NCBI RefSeq assembly: GCF_020784725.1
Contig: NZ_JAJGTZ010000034.1
Location: 1 to 52,676 of the forward strand
From: Limosilactobacillus reuteri
Lineage (GTDB): Bacteria; Bacillota; Bacilli; Lactobacillales; Lactobacillaceae
Direction: 5' to 3'
DNA: 52,676 bases
Position 1 is the first letter of the stretch; each line of letters starts with the position of its first letter. Positions 1-7,758 of the stretch are shown here, piece after piece. A program made the position numbers and the translations under genes. The notes below the pieces were generated by a model, which saw only the letters and a list, made by a program, of their open reading frames with translations, made no database searches and was not told the origin of the DNA.

Positions 1-294
1 GGTCATATGATGCCAGATCATGTGCACTTGTTAGTAAGTATTCCGCCGAAGCTAAGTGTATCGCAGTTTATGGGATACTTAAAAGGGAAAAGTGCATTAA
101 TGATGTTTGATCGACATGCAAACTTAAAATACAAATATGGGAACCGACATTTTTGGGCTGAAGGCTACTACGTAAGTACAGTTGGATTGAATGAATCCAC
201 GATAAAGAAGTATATCCGAGATCAAGAGAAACATGATATAGCAATGGATAAGCTAACAAGTGTGGAATATTCGGACCCTTTTAAGGGTAAGTGA
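1..294 (+). CDS. tnpA: IS200/IS605-family transposase TnpA, 5' truncated by window edge
   Basis: The reading frame is open from the first base, so the gene begins before the window and only its C-terminal part (about 97 residues) is seen. The visible part carries the HUH metal-binding motif in PDHVHLLVS near the left edge and a downstream tyrosine in STIKKYIRDQE, the likely nucleophile. That is the layout of small single-strand DNA transposases that cut and join with a 5'-phosphotyrosine link. No tnpB follows, so the element is of the tnpA-only IS200 type or has lost tnpB. The stop is followed by a run of palindromes typical of the element's right end. The missing N-terminus prevents judging whether the gene is intact. 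Confidence 0.9.
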   Translation, partial: GHMMPDHVHLLVSIPPKLSVSQFMGYLKGKSALMMFDRHANLKYKYGNRHFWAEGYYVSTVGLNESTIKKYIRDQEKHDIAMDKLTSVEYSDPFKGK

Positions 295-358
295 AGTAGT
301 ACAAACACCGCTTAAAGCGGTGGCAAAGTAGTCAGAGCATTTTGGCTTGAGCAAAGCG

Positions 359-390
359 AAAGCCAGCGCCTTGAGACGCCGGCTTTTATT
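359..390 (+). terminator. Terminator-like hairpin after tnpA
   Basis: AAAGCC and GCG pair with CGC and GGCTTT around an 8-base loop and are followed by TTATTA. It could end tnpA transcription or be one of the element's structural hairpins. Confidence 0.5.
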
Positions 391-440
391 ATCGGCTTAT
401 AGCCGATGTGCAAACCACCCGTTTGACGGGTGGTTATGAT

Positions 441-645
441 TAAAAATGTCTAAGAAAAAATCGAAAAACAAATAACTTATACTTAATAAAATTAACTTAT
501 CGCTAGTTCCTATCTTTAAAAATTATTGTTTGAAACGCTGACATCTTAGATAAACACAAACTTTAATGAAGGATATTTATTTTATTTTCTAGCGATGATA
601 AAGTAATATCAACGTTAAAATTTGATTAAAAAGGAGTCGGTGTAG
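441..645. other. Non-coding spacer between the insertion sequence and the glutamine ABC transporter
   Basis: Together with the IS tail this makes 351 bases without a gene (295-645). After the hairpins the sequence is AT-rich. A TTTGAAACGCTGACA stretch near 530-544 has a good right half of a catabolite-response element, but its left half is poor, so I do not call it. I cannot assign a convincing promoter for the downstream gene. A strong ribosome binding site (AAGGAG) lies just before position 646. Confidence 0.5.
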
Positions 646-2109
646 ATGCATAGCAGCAAGATAAAAAATATGATCATCACCATTGTTGCAGTTCTTGGAA
701 TTGTAGTGGGGTGGCAAATGGTCGAACCTCAGCAGGTATCTGCTGCTGAACCGACTTATACGTTTGCAACTAACAACACCTTTGAGCCCTTTGAAATTCA
801 AGATAGTAAAGGTGGGTACTCAGGAAATAATCCTGGGATTGAAATTGAAATGCTTAAGAAAATTGCTAAGCATGAGCATTTTAAGTATGAATTGAAGCCA
901 ATGAGCTTTAATGGTGATTTACAAGCTCTTGAAGCAGGACAAGTTGATGCAGTAATTGCCGGAATGAGCGTTACTGATGAACGAAAAGAAAAGTATGATT
1001 TTTCAACACCTTACTATACTAGTGGTGTTGTTATGGCTGTTGCAAAAGATAGCAATATTAAGTCGATGAGCCAATTAAAAGGCAAAACAGTTTCGGCTAA
1101 ATCTGGAACGAGTGCGGCATTATTTTTGAAGAATAACCAAAAGAAATATGGTTACAAGATTCGTTACTTTGATTCTTCAAATACGATGTGGAATGATGTG
1201 AAGACTGGGAACACGGCAGCTACTTTTGATGATGGTCCTGTTCTTGAATACGGAATTAAAGAAGGGGTTCCGCTTAAGGTTGTGACGAAGAAGCCAATTG
1301 ACGCACAACCAGTTGCCGTTGGCTACCAAAAGGGCAAGAACTTAGAATTACAGAAAAAGATGAATGATGGGATTAAGTGGCTAAAGGATACTGGCCAAAT
1401 GGATCAAATCATTGATAAATATACTAAGAGTGACAAAACAACGAAGGACAGCGCGACTGATAGGACAATCTTAGGATTAATTCGCGCCAATTATCCAGCC
1501 TTACTTCGTGGATTATGGATGACAATTGAATTAACCGTTGTCGGCATTATTTTTGCGATGATCTTTGGAGTAATTCTAGGGATATTGGGGATTGCACAAA
1601 ACAAATTCGCCAATGCTGTTTCTAGTACCCTGATTTATATATTCCGTGGTATTCCAATGATTGTGTTAGCCTTCTTTATTTACATGGGGATTCCGAACGT
1701 TATTGGCCATAAAGTTCCATTGTTCTTGGCAGGAATCTTAACGTTGACTTTTAACGAAGGAGCTTATATTGGAGCCATTGTTAAAGGTGGATTTGAATCC
1801 GTTAATATTGGCCAATGGGAAGCAGCACGGAGCTTAGGATTGCCATATAGCAAAGCCCTGATTAAGGTCATCGCTCCCCAAGGATTTAAGTTAATGATTC
1901 CTTCGTTAGTTAACCAGTTTATTATTACCTTGAAAGATACCTCAATTCTTTCTGCAATTGGTGTAATGGAACTTACACAAACAGGGACTGTCATCATTTC
2001 CCAGAACATGGAAGGATTTAAGATGTGGTTAATCATTGGGACGATGTATATCATCATCATTACCCTGTTGACTTGGTTATCAAACTACGTACAAAAGAGG
2101 ATGGGTTAA
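646..2109 (+). CDS. glnPH: Amino acid (glutamine-type) ABC transporter, fused substrate-binding and permease protein
   Basis: This 487-residue fusion joins an extracellular amino acid receptor to a membrane permease, as in lactic acid bacterial GlnP proteins. Residues 1-33 form a basic start and hydrophobic segment ending near VSAAEP, which acts as signal or anchor. Residues 36-265 are a type-3 solute-binding domain (FEPFEIQD, the VDAVIAGMS region, [12 protein letters not shown]). Residues 285-487 are a HisM/GlnP-type permease with several membrane spans and the coupling EAA loop EAARSLGLP near residue 395. The start is supported by AAGGAG 8-9 bases upstream. The ATPase gene begins one base after the stop, so the two are co-transcribed. 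The family imports glutamine, glutamate or asparagine; the exact substrate cannot be read from sequence. Confidence 0.93.
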   Translation: MHSSKIKNMIITIVAVLGIVVGWQMVEPQQVSAAEPTYTFATNNTFEPFEIQDSKGGYSGNNPGIEIEMLKKIAKHEHFKYELKPMSFNGDLQALEAGQVDAVIAGMSVTDERKEKYDFSTPYYTSGVVMAVAKDSNIKSMSQLKGKTVSAKSGTSAALFLKNNQKKYGYKIRYFDSSNTMWNDVKTGNTAATFDDGPVLEYGIKEGVPLKVVTKKPIDAQPVAVGYQKGKNLELQKKMNDGIKWLKDTGQMDQIIDKYTKSDKTTKDSATDRTILGLIRANYPALLRGLWMTIELTVVGIIFAMIFGVILGILGIAQNKFANAVSSTLIYIFRGIPMIVLAFFIYMGIPNVIGHKVPLFLAGILTLTFNEGAYIGAIVKGGFESVNIGQWEAARSLGLPYSKALIKVIAPQGFKLMIPSLVNQFIITLKDTSILSAIGVMELTQTGTVIISQNMEGFKMWLIIGTMYIIIITLLTWLSNYVQKRMG

Positions 2110-2110
2110 T

Positions 2111-2854
2111 ATGGATAAAAACTATAAAGTACAAGTAAAAAATCTGCACAAAAGTTATGGAAGTAATGAAGTGCTGAAAGGTATTAGCTTGGACGTAAAA
2201 ACCAATGAGGTGGTTTGCATGATTGGACCATCAGGATCGGGTAAAAGTACCTTTCTTCGTTGTATTAATAAGCTTGAAGAGCCAAATAGCGGTCATATTT
2301 ATATTGATGGCTACGATATTGCTGATCCGCAAGTAAATATTAATAAGGTTCGGGAAAATATCGGGATGGTTTTTCAGCACTTTAATCTCTTTCCAAATAT
2401 GAATGTTTTGGAGAATATTACTTTGGCGCCTGTTCAGCTTGGAAAAATGTCCAAGGAAGAGGCGGAAAAGGATGCGATGCACTATCTCGACTTAGTTGGG
2501 CTAGCTGATAAAGCAGAAGCGGATCCAACCAAGCTCTCTGGAGGCCAAAAGCAACGGGTAGCGATTGCCCGTGCCCTTGCGATGAAACCGGATGTAATGC
2601 TCTTTGATGAACCAACGAGTGCCCTTGACCCTGAAATGGTAGGGGATGTTTTGGAAGTAATGAAACGGTTAGCGCAAGAGGGAATGACCATGATCGTGGT
2701 AACTCATGAAATGGGATTTGCTAAGCAGGTTGCCGATCGAGTTGTTTTCTTCCATAATGGTGATATTCGGGAACAAGGTACCCCAGAAGAAATTTTTGAT
2801 AATCCGCAACATCCAGATACGAAGAATTTCTTGGATAAAGTGCTAAATATTTAA
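2111..2854 (+). CDS. glnQ: Amino acid ABC transporter ATP-binding protein GlnQ
   Basis: This is a 247-residue cytoplasmic ATPase of the polar amino acid uptake family. The motifs are in order and intact: Walker [10 protein letters not shown] at residues 39-47, the Q-loop in [10 protein letters not shown] near 87, signature LSGGQ at 142-146, Walker B VMLFDEP at 162-168 and the switch histidine in VVTHEMGFA. It starts one base after the receptor-permease gene, so translational coupling is likely, and it powers that permease. Length is normal for GlnQ/HisP proteins. No terminator is obvious after the stop before the next promoter at 2883. Confidence 0.95.
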   Translation: MDKNYKVQVKNLHKSYGSNEVLKGISLDVKTNEVVCMIGPSGSGKSTFLRCINKLEEPNSGHIYIDGYDIADPQVNINKVRENIGMVFQHFNLFPNMNVLENITLAPVQLGKMSKEEAEKDAMHYLDLVGLADKAEADPTKLSGGQKQRVAIARALAMKPDVMLFDEPTSALDPEMVGDVLEVMKRLAQEGMTMIVVTHEMGFAKQVADRVVFFHNGDIREQGTPEEIFDNPQHPDTKNFLDKVLNI

Positions 2855-2882
2855 TTATCGACTGACTTTCAGTAATTTAAAT

Positions 2883-2910
2883 TTGACAAAGTTAGGATAA
2901 TCATTATAAT
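2883..2910 (+). promoter_or_regulatory. Sigma-A promoter of the T-box/permease transcript
   Basis: TTGACA (2883-2888) and TATAAT (2905-2910), both perfect, are separated by 16 bases. Transcription would start about seven bases later, at the 5' end of the T-box leader. Confidence 0.8.
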
Positions 2911-2915
2911 AATGA

Positions 2916-3110
2916 GTAACTTCTAATAATTGGCTAACAGAGAATCCAGTATTTGCTGAAAGCTGGATCCAATTAAATGGCATGAGCGTTTGAAATGGAG
3001 TGGTTTCCTTATCAACCTAGAGGTAGTTCGCAAAGGTGAGCTATAAAGATGGGTGGAACCGCGTTAAAAAACGTCCCTGGTATATTGATTACCAGAGACG
3101 TTTTTATTTG
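2916..3110 (+). promoter_or_regulatory. T-box riboswitch leader of the CycA-like permease
   Basis: The conserved T-box GGGTGGAACCGCG lies at 3051-3063 and is followed by a strong hairpin with a T-run (3070-3107). These are the alternative antiterminator and terminator of a tRNA-sensing leader. The T-box variable base gives TGGA (3054-3057), which pairs with a tRNA acceptor end whose discriminator is U, as in tRNA-Gly. An upper stem I helix is visible (TAATTGG at 2932-2938 with CCAATTA at 2969-2975), and GGC follows at 2979-2981, a candidate glycine specifier. TGG at 2996-2998 sits in the GAA-N-codon-A context but would call for a G discriminator. Glycine is favoured, not proven. Uncharged tRNA would allow read-through. 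Confidence 0.85.
3070..3107 (+). terminator. T-box regulated intrinsic terminator
   Basis: AACGTC plus CTGGTA pair with TACCAG plus GACGTT, followed by TTTTATTT. The 5' arm overlaps the sequence that would otherwise pair with the T-box region. Confidence 0.85.
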
Positions 3111-3159
3111 TTTAAGAAAACGTTTTTGTTATTAACTAAATTTTTTAAGGAGGCATATT

Positions 3160-4509
3160 ATGGACGAAAAACAACAACAGAAGTTAGAACGATCGCTTAA
3201 AAGTCGTCACGTGACGATGATTGCTATTGGTGGGGCTATTGGGACCGGTCTTTTTCTTGGATCAGGAACAGCTATTCATCAAGCAGGTCCATCAATCATT
3301 CTTTCATACCTAATCGTCGGTATCTTTTGCTTCTTTATGATGCGGGCGTTAGGGGAACTTATTTTAGCTGATACTTCAAAGCATTCCTTTATTGATTCAG
3401 TTAAAGAATATCTTGGTGACCGGATGGAATTTGTTGCCGGCTGGATGTATTGGGCATGCTGGCTGACATTAGCAATGGCTGATCTTACGGCAACTGGTAT
3501 TTACTTGAAATATTGGTTTCCTAATTTACCACAATGGGTCGGGCCGTTAATTATTGTTATTTTATTAATGTTAGTAAACATGGTAAACGTTGGACTGTTT
3601 GGTGAACTAGAAAGTTGGTTCTCCATGATTAAGGTGATTGCAATTTTAGCCTTGATAGCAGTGGGAATTGTCTTACTTGTAATGCGTGGTCATGTTGAAG
3701 GACGGCCAGTAACCCTTTCGAACTTAGTTAATCAGGGTGGCTTTTTCCCTACTGGTCCAATGGGATTCTTGATGTCCTTCCAAATGGTAGTCTTTGCCTT
3801 TGTAGGAATTGAAATGGTCGGATTAACAGCTGGAGAAACTAAGAATCCAGATAAAGATATTCCTAAGGCGATCAATACCTTACCAGTCCGGATTGGTTTA
3901 TTCTATATCGGATCAATGATTGCGATGATGTCAATTTACCCATGGTTCCAGATCAAGACTACTTCTAGTCCGTTTGTTCAAGTGTTTGCAGCAATTGGAG
4001 TTCCGGGAGCAGCCGCAATTCTAAACTTTGTGGTTCTGACTGCTGCCATGTCTGCAACTAACAGTGCGATCTTTAGTACTAGTCGTTCCCTCTACTCATT
4101 AGCTCGAAGCGGGAACGCCCCAAAACGTTTTGGGGAATTAAGTGCAAAGGCTGTGCCTAATCATGCATTAACCTTTTCTTCATTGATCCTTTTTATCACA
4201 GTTATCCTAAATTACATTATGCCGGCAGGAATATTCGATGTGATTGCTGGAATTTCAACAATTACCTTTATCTTTACGTGGATTATTATTTTGGTTGCCC
4301 ACGTTAAATTCCGGCAACAAAATCCTAAGGGAGTTGCAAACTTCAGAATGCCAGGATATCCAATTACTAGTTGGTTAACAATTATTTTCTTCTTGGCAGT
4401 CCTAGTGATTTTACTATTTATTGATTCAACACGAATTCCATTAATCCTTTCAATCGTTATTTTTGTAATGCTCGCTTATGGTTACGGATTTTTGAAGAAG
4501 AAAAATTAA
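3160..4509 (+). CDS. cycA: Amino acid permease, CycA-like (glycine / D-alanine / D-serine type)
   Basis: This 449-residue APC-superfamily transporter has about 12 membrane spans. It opens with the family signature IAIGGAIGTGLFLGSG and keeps the AGPSII, MRALGEL, FAFVGIEMVG and FSTSRSLYSLA blocks. Segments such as GWMYWACWL, ESWFSMIKV and NFVVLTAAMSATNS match my recall of E. coli CycA more closely than AnsP or GABA permeases, so a small neutral amino acid substrate (glycine, D-Ala, D-Ser) is inferred. The T-box leader in front indicates induction when one aminoacyl-tRNA runs low, and glycine is the specifier most compatible with this protein. AAGGAGG precedes the ATG at optimal distance. A terminator follows the stop. 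Confidence 0.85.
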   Translation: MDEKQQQKLERSLKSRHVTMIAIGGAIGTGLFLGSGTAIHQAGPSIILSYLIVGIFCFFMMRALGELILADTSKHSFIDSVKEYLGDRMEFVAGWMYWACWLTLAMADLTATGIYLKYWFPNLPQWVGPLIIVILLMLVNMVNVGLFGELESWFSMIKVIAILALIAVGIVLLVMRGHVEGRPVTLSNLVNQGGFFPTGPMGFLMSFQMVVFAFVGIEMVGLTAGETKNPDKDIPKAINTLPVRIGLFYIGSMIAMMSIYPWFQIKTTSSPFVQVFAAIGVPGAAAILNFVVLTAAMSATNSAIFSTSRSLYSLARSGNAPKRFGELSAKAVPNHALTFSSLILFITVILNYIMPAGIFDVIAGISTITFIFTWIIILVAHVKFRQQNPKGVANFRMPGYPITSWLTIIFFLAVLVILLFIDSTRIPLILSIVIFVMLAYGYGFLKKKN

Positions 4510-4517
4510 AAATCTGG

Positions 4518-4550
4518 AAGAGACTCGAAGAAATTTGGGTCTCTTTTCTT
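4518..4550 (+). terminator. Intrinsic terminator after the permease gene
   Basis: AAGAGAC pairs with GTCTCTT around a 15-base loop and is followed by TTCTTT. Confidence 0.8.
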
Positions 4551-5085
4551 TGCATTTGATAATTATTAGTTTAAGAGAGTGGTAAAAAGTAATAGAAAAG
4601 AAGGTTTTGTTTAATAATTGTAAGGAGGATAAATCCCGCCATGACGCGGTTTTATTGTCTTTTGAGAGGGGAGGGATTATACTAAAAGTGTGGAAAGATA
4701 GAAGGCCGAATTTAACAAACATCTTCTCATAATAAAACTACTTTGAAGTACGTTAATTAGACTTTTTGCATGAAAATACCAACACCCCACTCCACATGAA
4801 ACGCTTTAGTTTCCGTAAAAAGTATGTTAGCTAAAAGTAATTAGTGGCCATATCTACAACGAACCTATAATGATAAGCTTAAGTTCCTCGTATTAAGCAG
4901 ATAGATAAGTTACCAAAAATTAAAATAATACTCGGCCTTTCTTCCCACTTCTTCATGGTTGAGAAGCCCGGAATGTTATTTCGATAAACGTCCCGGGCTT
5001 CTGCCAGTTTAAACCCTAAAGATTTTATATTATTTCCTGGGAAATACTAAAGTTAGTGAAACTGTAAATTCCTTCTTTAAATGTC
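4551..5085. other. Long AT-rich intergenic stretch with one strong isolated hairpin
   Basis: I find no convincing gene here; open frames are short and lack ribosome binding sites in the right place. The clearest structure is a 10-bp GC-rich stem, AGAAGCCCGG (4962-4971) with CCGGGCTTCT (4993-5002). It lacks a T-run on the + side, so it is either a - strand or decayed terminator or a repeat. A small CCGC/GCGG hairpin followed by TTTTATT sits near 4637-4655. On the - strand around 4745-4825 there are fragments that could be a decayed insertion sequence end, but I cannot assign a family. Confidence 0.45.
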
Positions 5086-5120
5086 TGAACATTTGCTCAA
5101 TTGGGTTTATTGAGTATAAT
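5086..5120 (+). promoter_or_regulatory. Promoter with DeoR-like operator upstream of the nucleoside transporter
   Basis: TTGCTC (5093-5098) and TATAAT (5115-5120) are 16 bases apart. The dyad TGAACA-TT-TGCTCA (5086-5099) overlaps the -35 box. It has the same 6-2-6 layout as the dyad TGGACA-AA-TGTTCA in front of deoC, and resembles the known B. subtilis DeoR operator. Repression by the deoR product encoded at 18687 is inferred. Confidence 0.55.
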
Positions 5121-5126
5121 CGAAAA

Positions 5127-5194
5127 ATTTGGCAGGAGCAACGGAAAGACACGTAGCAAAGACGATCTGCTACGTGCACCTTTCCGTTTATTTT
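5127..5194 (+). ncRNA. Candidate short leader RNA / attenuator hairpin upstream of the nucleoside transporter
   Basis: Transcription from the 5115 TATAAT box would start near 5127 and almost at once run into a very stable hairpin: AACGGAAAG...ACGTAGCA (5140-5158) pairs with TGCTACGT...CTTTCCGTT (5168-5188), then TATTTT. The product would be a roughly 65-base RNA ending at an intrinsic terminator. It could be a stable small RNA or the prematurely terminated leader of the transporter mRNA. I see no ORF or known riboswitch consensus inside it. Confidence 0.5.
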
Positions 5195-5204
5195 CGCTAA
5201 CAAA

Positions 5205-5218
5205 TGATAACGTTTTCA
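5205..5218 (+). promoter_or_regulatory. cre site (CcpA catabolite-response element)
   Basis: TGATAACGTTTTCA fits the consensus TGWNANCGNTNWCA at every defined position. It lies downstream of the promoter at 5093-5120, where CcpA binding would act as a roadblock or repress the second promoter. Confidence 0.75.
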
Positions 5219-5336
5219 TAAGTTCTGAAAAAACTTTGTGAAATTTTAAAAAGCTGAAAAGTTAATAAAATGAGTGAATTGTAAAATTATAATTTAAAAA
5301 ATAATAAAAATTCACAAATTGTCTACAAAACAGCGC

Positions 5337-5365
5337 TTTACAGGAATCAAATTTAAAGATATTCT
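5337..5365 (+). promoter_or_regulatory. Candidate second promoter of the nucleoside transporter gene
   Basis: TTTACA (5337-5342) and TATTCT (5360-5365) are 17 bases apart, about 90 bases before the start codon. AGCGCTTTACA overlaps the -35 box and resembles half of a cre site. Confidence 0.4.
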
Positions 5366-5454
5366 TAAATAGTTAACTCGCCACAATTGCAATTATATTG
5401 TCTTAATTTGGAACGGCTGTTAACGAATATTCTATTTAAGGAGGGTACACAGCC

Positions 5455-6666
5455 ATGTCTATGTATCTTATTATCAACATTATTGGGTTGATTGTCTTTC
5501 TTGGAATTGGATGGCTTTTCTCCAAGAATCGAAAGGAGATCAACTGGAAGACTGTAGGAATCATGGTAGTATTGAACTTACTTTTAGCATGGTTCCTAGT
5601 AAGTTCAGCAGCTGGTCGTGCTGGGGTTAAAGCGGCCGCTGATGGTTTTGCTTGGATTGTTAACGTCTCTGCAAAAGGAACTGTGTTTGCATTAGGTGAT
5701 TGGTACACACCAAAGAACCTTAACTTCATTTGTTCTGCATTGATGCCAATCCTTATGATTGTTCCATTGTTCGATATCTTAAACTACATTGGTATATTGC
5801 CATGGATTATTAAGTGGATCGGACGTGGACTTTCCTTCATTACTGGTGAACCTAAGTTTGAATCATTCTTTGCTGTAGAAATGATGTTCTTAGGTAACAC
5901 TGAAGTTTTGGCTGTTTCTGGTATGCAATTACGTGCCATGAACAAGGAACGTAATTTGACAATTGCCATGATGTCAATGTCTTGTGTTACTGCTTCAATT
6001 CTTGGTGCATATATTGAAATGATGCCAGGACAATATATTCTGACTGCTGTTCCAATTAACATTATTAATTCATTGATTGCTGTAAGTATGTTAAACCCTG
6101 TTAAGGTTCCAGCTGAAGATGACACCATCGAAAAGGTTGGTGCAGAAGTTGATTCTGATAAGCGTGAACCATTCTTCAGTTTCTTGGGAGACTCAATTTT
6201 AGGTGCTGGTAAGTTAATCCTTATCATCATTGCTAATGTTGTTGCCTTCGTTGCTTTGGCAGCCTTGATCGATGCTATCTTAGCATTGTTCTGGAAGGAC
6301 CTTTCACTTGAAAGTATCTTAGGTGTTATCATGTTCCCATTCTCATGGTTGCTTGGGTTACCTGTTCACCAAGCATGGATGCTTTCTCAAGATATGGGTA
6401 TGAAGTTAATTACTAACGAATTCGTTGTTATGGGTAAGGTGACTGGCGAAATCAACAGTTACGCACCTCACTTGCGAGCTGTCTTGACTGTCTTCGTAAC
6501 TTCATTTGCCAACTTTGGTACTTTAGGTATGATTATTGGTGCCTTCAAGGGATTAGTTGACAAAGAAAACAACGATTACATCGCTTCAAACATTGGTTAC
6601 TTAATGCTTTCTGGTATTTTGGTATCATTATTATCAGCCGCATTTGTTGGTCTCTTTGTTTGGTAG
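5455..6666 (+). CDS. nupC: Concentrative nucleoside transporter (CNT/NupC family)
   Basis: This 403-residue inner-membrane symporter imports nucleosides with protons or sodium. It has the CNT family order: an N-terminal pair of spans (IINIIGLIVFLGIGWLFS), a GFAWIVN region, the conserved SALMPILMIVPLFDIL segment, the core GEPKFESFFAVEMMFLGNTE and MSCVTASILGAYIEM, and a C-terminal NFGTLGMIIGA region. AAGGAGG and a spacer precede the ATG. It is followed by a terminator and then a RihC-like nucleoside hydrolase, so imported nucleosides can be split at once. A cre site and a DeoR-like operator lie upstream, which suggests control by glucose and by deoxynucleoside-derived signals. Nucleoside specificity cannot be told from sequence. 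Confidence 0.93.
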   Translation: MSMYLIINIIGLIVFLGIGWLFSKNRKEINWKTVGIMVVLNLLLAWFLVSSAAGRAGVKAAADGFAWIVNVSAKGTVFALGDWYTPKNLNFICSALMPILMIVPLFDILNYIGILPWIIKWIGRGLSFITGEPKFESFFAVEMMFLGNTEVLAVSGMQLRAMNKERNLTIAMMSMSCVTASILGAYIEMMPGQYILTAVPINIINSLIAVSMLNPVKVPAEDDTIEKVGAEVDSDKREPFFSFLGDSILGAGKLILIIIANVVAFVALAALIDAILALFWKDLSLESILGVIMFPFSWLLGLPVHQAWMLSQDMGMKLITNEFVVMGKVTGEINSYAPHLRAVLTVFVTSFANFGTLGMIIGAFKGLVDKENNDYIASNIGYLMLSGILVSLLSAAFVGLFVW

Positions 6667-6672
6667 AAATGG

Positions 6673-6699
6673 AAAAGCAGCTGGTAAGGCTGCTTTTTT
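6673..6699 (+). terminator. Intrinsic terminator after the nucleoside transporter gene
   Basis: AAAAGCAGC pairs with GCTGCTTTT around a 7-base loop, then T-run. Read-through could still feed the hydrolase gene. Confidence 0.8.
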
Positions 6700-6711
6700 C
6701 AACATTAAATT

Positions 6712-6725
6712 CGAAAACGCTTGCA
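6712..6725 (+). promoter_or_regulatory. cre-like site before the nucleoside hydrolase
   Basis: CGAAAACGCTTGCA matches the cre consensus with two mismatches, at the first base and at one W position. It sits just upstream of the ribosome binding site. Confidence 0.5.
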
Positions 6726-6747
6726 CGAGAAAAAGGAGATAAAAATT

Positions 6748-7656
6748 ATGACTACAAAGATTATTATGGATACTGATCCAGGTATTGATGACGCAGCTGC
6801 TTTAACAATGGCTATTAATGACCCATCATTAGACTTGAAATTAGTTACAACAGTTGCCGGTAACGTTACTGCTGATAAAACAACTGCTAACGCCTTGAAG
6901 ATTATTCACTTCTTTGGTAAGGATATTCCCGTTGCAGCAGGTGCTAAGCAACCATTGATTAAGCCATTTGAAGATGCTGCCCGAATTCATGGTGAATCGG
7001 GAATGCCTGGTTATGATTTCGGTGACGACTATGGTAAGCCGCTTGATAAGACTGCTGTTGAAGCACTTCATGACGCAATCATGGCTGAAGATGAAGTCAT
7101 CCTGGTTCCAACTGGTTCGTACACTAATATTGCATTACTCTTTAGCGAATACCCAGAAGTAAAGAGTCACATTAAGCAAATCGTTGCGATGGGTGGTTCA
7201 TTCTCTGGCGGTAACATGACCAGTGTAGCTGAATTTAACGTCTTCACTGATCCAGATGCTGCTAAGATTATGTACAATGCGGGCGTTCCAATTGTAACTG
7301 TTGGATTGGATGTTACCTTAAAGGCTCTCTTAACTGCTGATACAATTGAAAAACTTGGTAGCCTTAATAAGACCGGTGAAATGTTGCATGGATTAATTAC
7401 GCACTATAATGATGGTAATGATCAAGGTCGTCCAATGCACGATGTTAATACTATCTTCTACCTTCTTCATCCAGAAGCATTTACTACCAAGGATATGTGG
7501 GTTGACATTCAAACAGATGGCCCAGCAATCGGTGCTACTGTTGGTGACATTCGTGCTGCTTATCATGATGGTAAGACCAACGCAAAAGTTTGCTTAGATA
7601 TTGATGCTGAATACTTCAATAAGTGGTTCTTAGAGGAAGTAAGCAAAATGAAATAA
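6748..7656 (+). CDS. rihC: Ribonucleoside hydrolase, RihC-like (IUNH family)
   Basis: This 302-residue cytoplasmic enzyme hydrolyses the N-glycosidic bond of ribonucleosides to give a free base and ribose. The calcium-binding family signature DTDPGIDDA is at residues 8-16. HGESGMPGYDF and the C-terminal active-site histidine in MHDVNTIF match E. coli RihC, a broad-specificity member acting on purine and pyrimidine nucleosides. The start is placed at the ATG preceded by AAAAGGAG; a TTG nine codons upstream has no ribosome binding site. Length fits the family. Position behind the CNT transporter and a cre-like site points to carbon-controlled use of imported nucleosides. Confidence 0.92.
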   Translation: MTTKIIMDTDPGIDDAAALTMAINDPSLDLKLVTTVAGNVTADKTTANALKIIHFFGKDIPVAAGAKQPLIKPFEDAARIHGESGMPGYDFGDDYGKPLDKTAVEALHDAIMAEDEVILVPTGSYTNIALLFSEYPEVKSHIKQIVAMGGSFSGGNMTSVAEFNVFTDPDAAKIMYNAGVPIVTVGLDVTLKALLTADTIEKLGSLNKTGEMLHGLITHYNDGNDQGRPMHDVNTIFYLLHPEAFTTKDMWVDIQTDGPAIGATVGDIRAAYHDGKTNAKVCLDIDAEYFNKWFLEEVSKMK

Positions 7657-7659
7657 GAT

Positions 7660-7697
7660 ACTGAGAGCTGAGAGCTTGCTTTCGGCTCTTTTTATTA
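7660..7697 (+). terminator. Intrinsic terminator after the nucleoside hydrolase gene
   Basis: An imperfect stem with AGAGC/GCTCT arms is followed by TTTTTATTA. Confidence 0.65.
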
Positions 7698-7705
7698 CTT
7701 TCTTG

Positions 7706-7719
7706 TGTAAGCGCTTCAC
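7706..7719 (+). promoter_or_regulatory. cre-like site at the promoter of the 3-hydroxyacyl-CoA dehydrogenase gene
   Basis: TGTAAGCGCTTCAC carries an intact TGWAARCGYTT core. A TATAAT box follows at 7722-7727, so CcpA bound here would cover the promoter. Confidence 0.5.
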
Positions 7720-7758
7720 GATATAATGGCAGTAATTAAAGTAAGGAGGAAATGAAAA

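Larger units (their letters stand above)
1..440 (+). mobile_element. Right part of an IS200/IS605-type insertion sequence
   Basis: The element includes the 3' end of tnpA and about 145 bases after it holding four successive palindromes: 306-322, 359-386, 391-407 and 413-435. Subterminal hairpins of this kind are what HUH transposases of this family recognise instead of terminal inverted repeats. The last, nearly perfect hairpin at 413-435 is the best candidate for the right-end recognition hairpin, which would put the cleavage site a few bases beyond it. The exact right boundary is my estimate, and the left end is outside the window. Confidence 0.7.

Noticed and set aside
531-544. cre site before the glutamine ABC transporter
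   Set aside because: Only the right half fits; the left half has two mismatches at defined positions and no promoter is clear around it.
2996-2998. TGG as a tryptophan specifier of the first T-box
   Set aside because: It has the right local context, but a tryptophan leader should carry TGGC in the T-box, and the permease is of glycine/D-alanine type. Kept only as an open alternative.
5784-6332. A 182-codon open frame on the - strand
   Set aside because: It is the mirror of the nucleoside transporter gene; the + strand protein has clear family motifs and the mirror frame has none.
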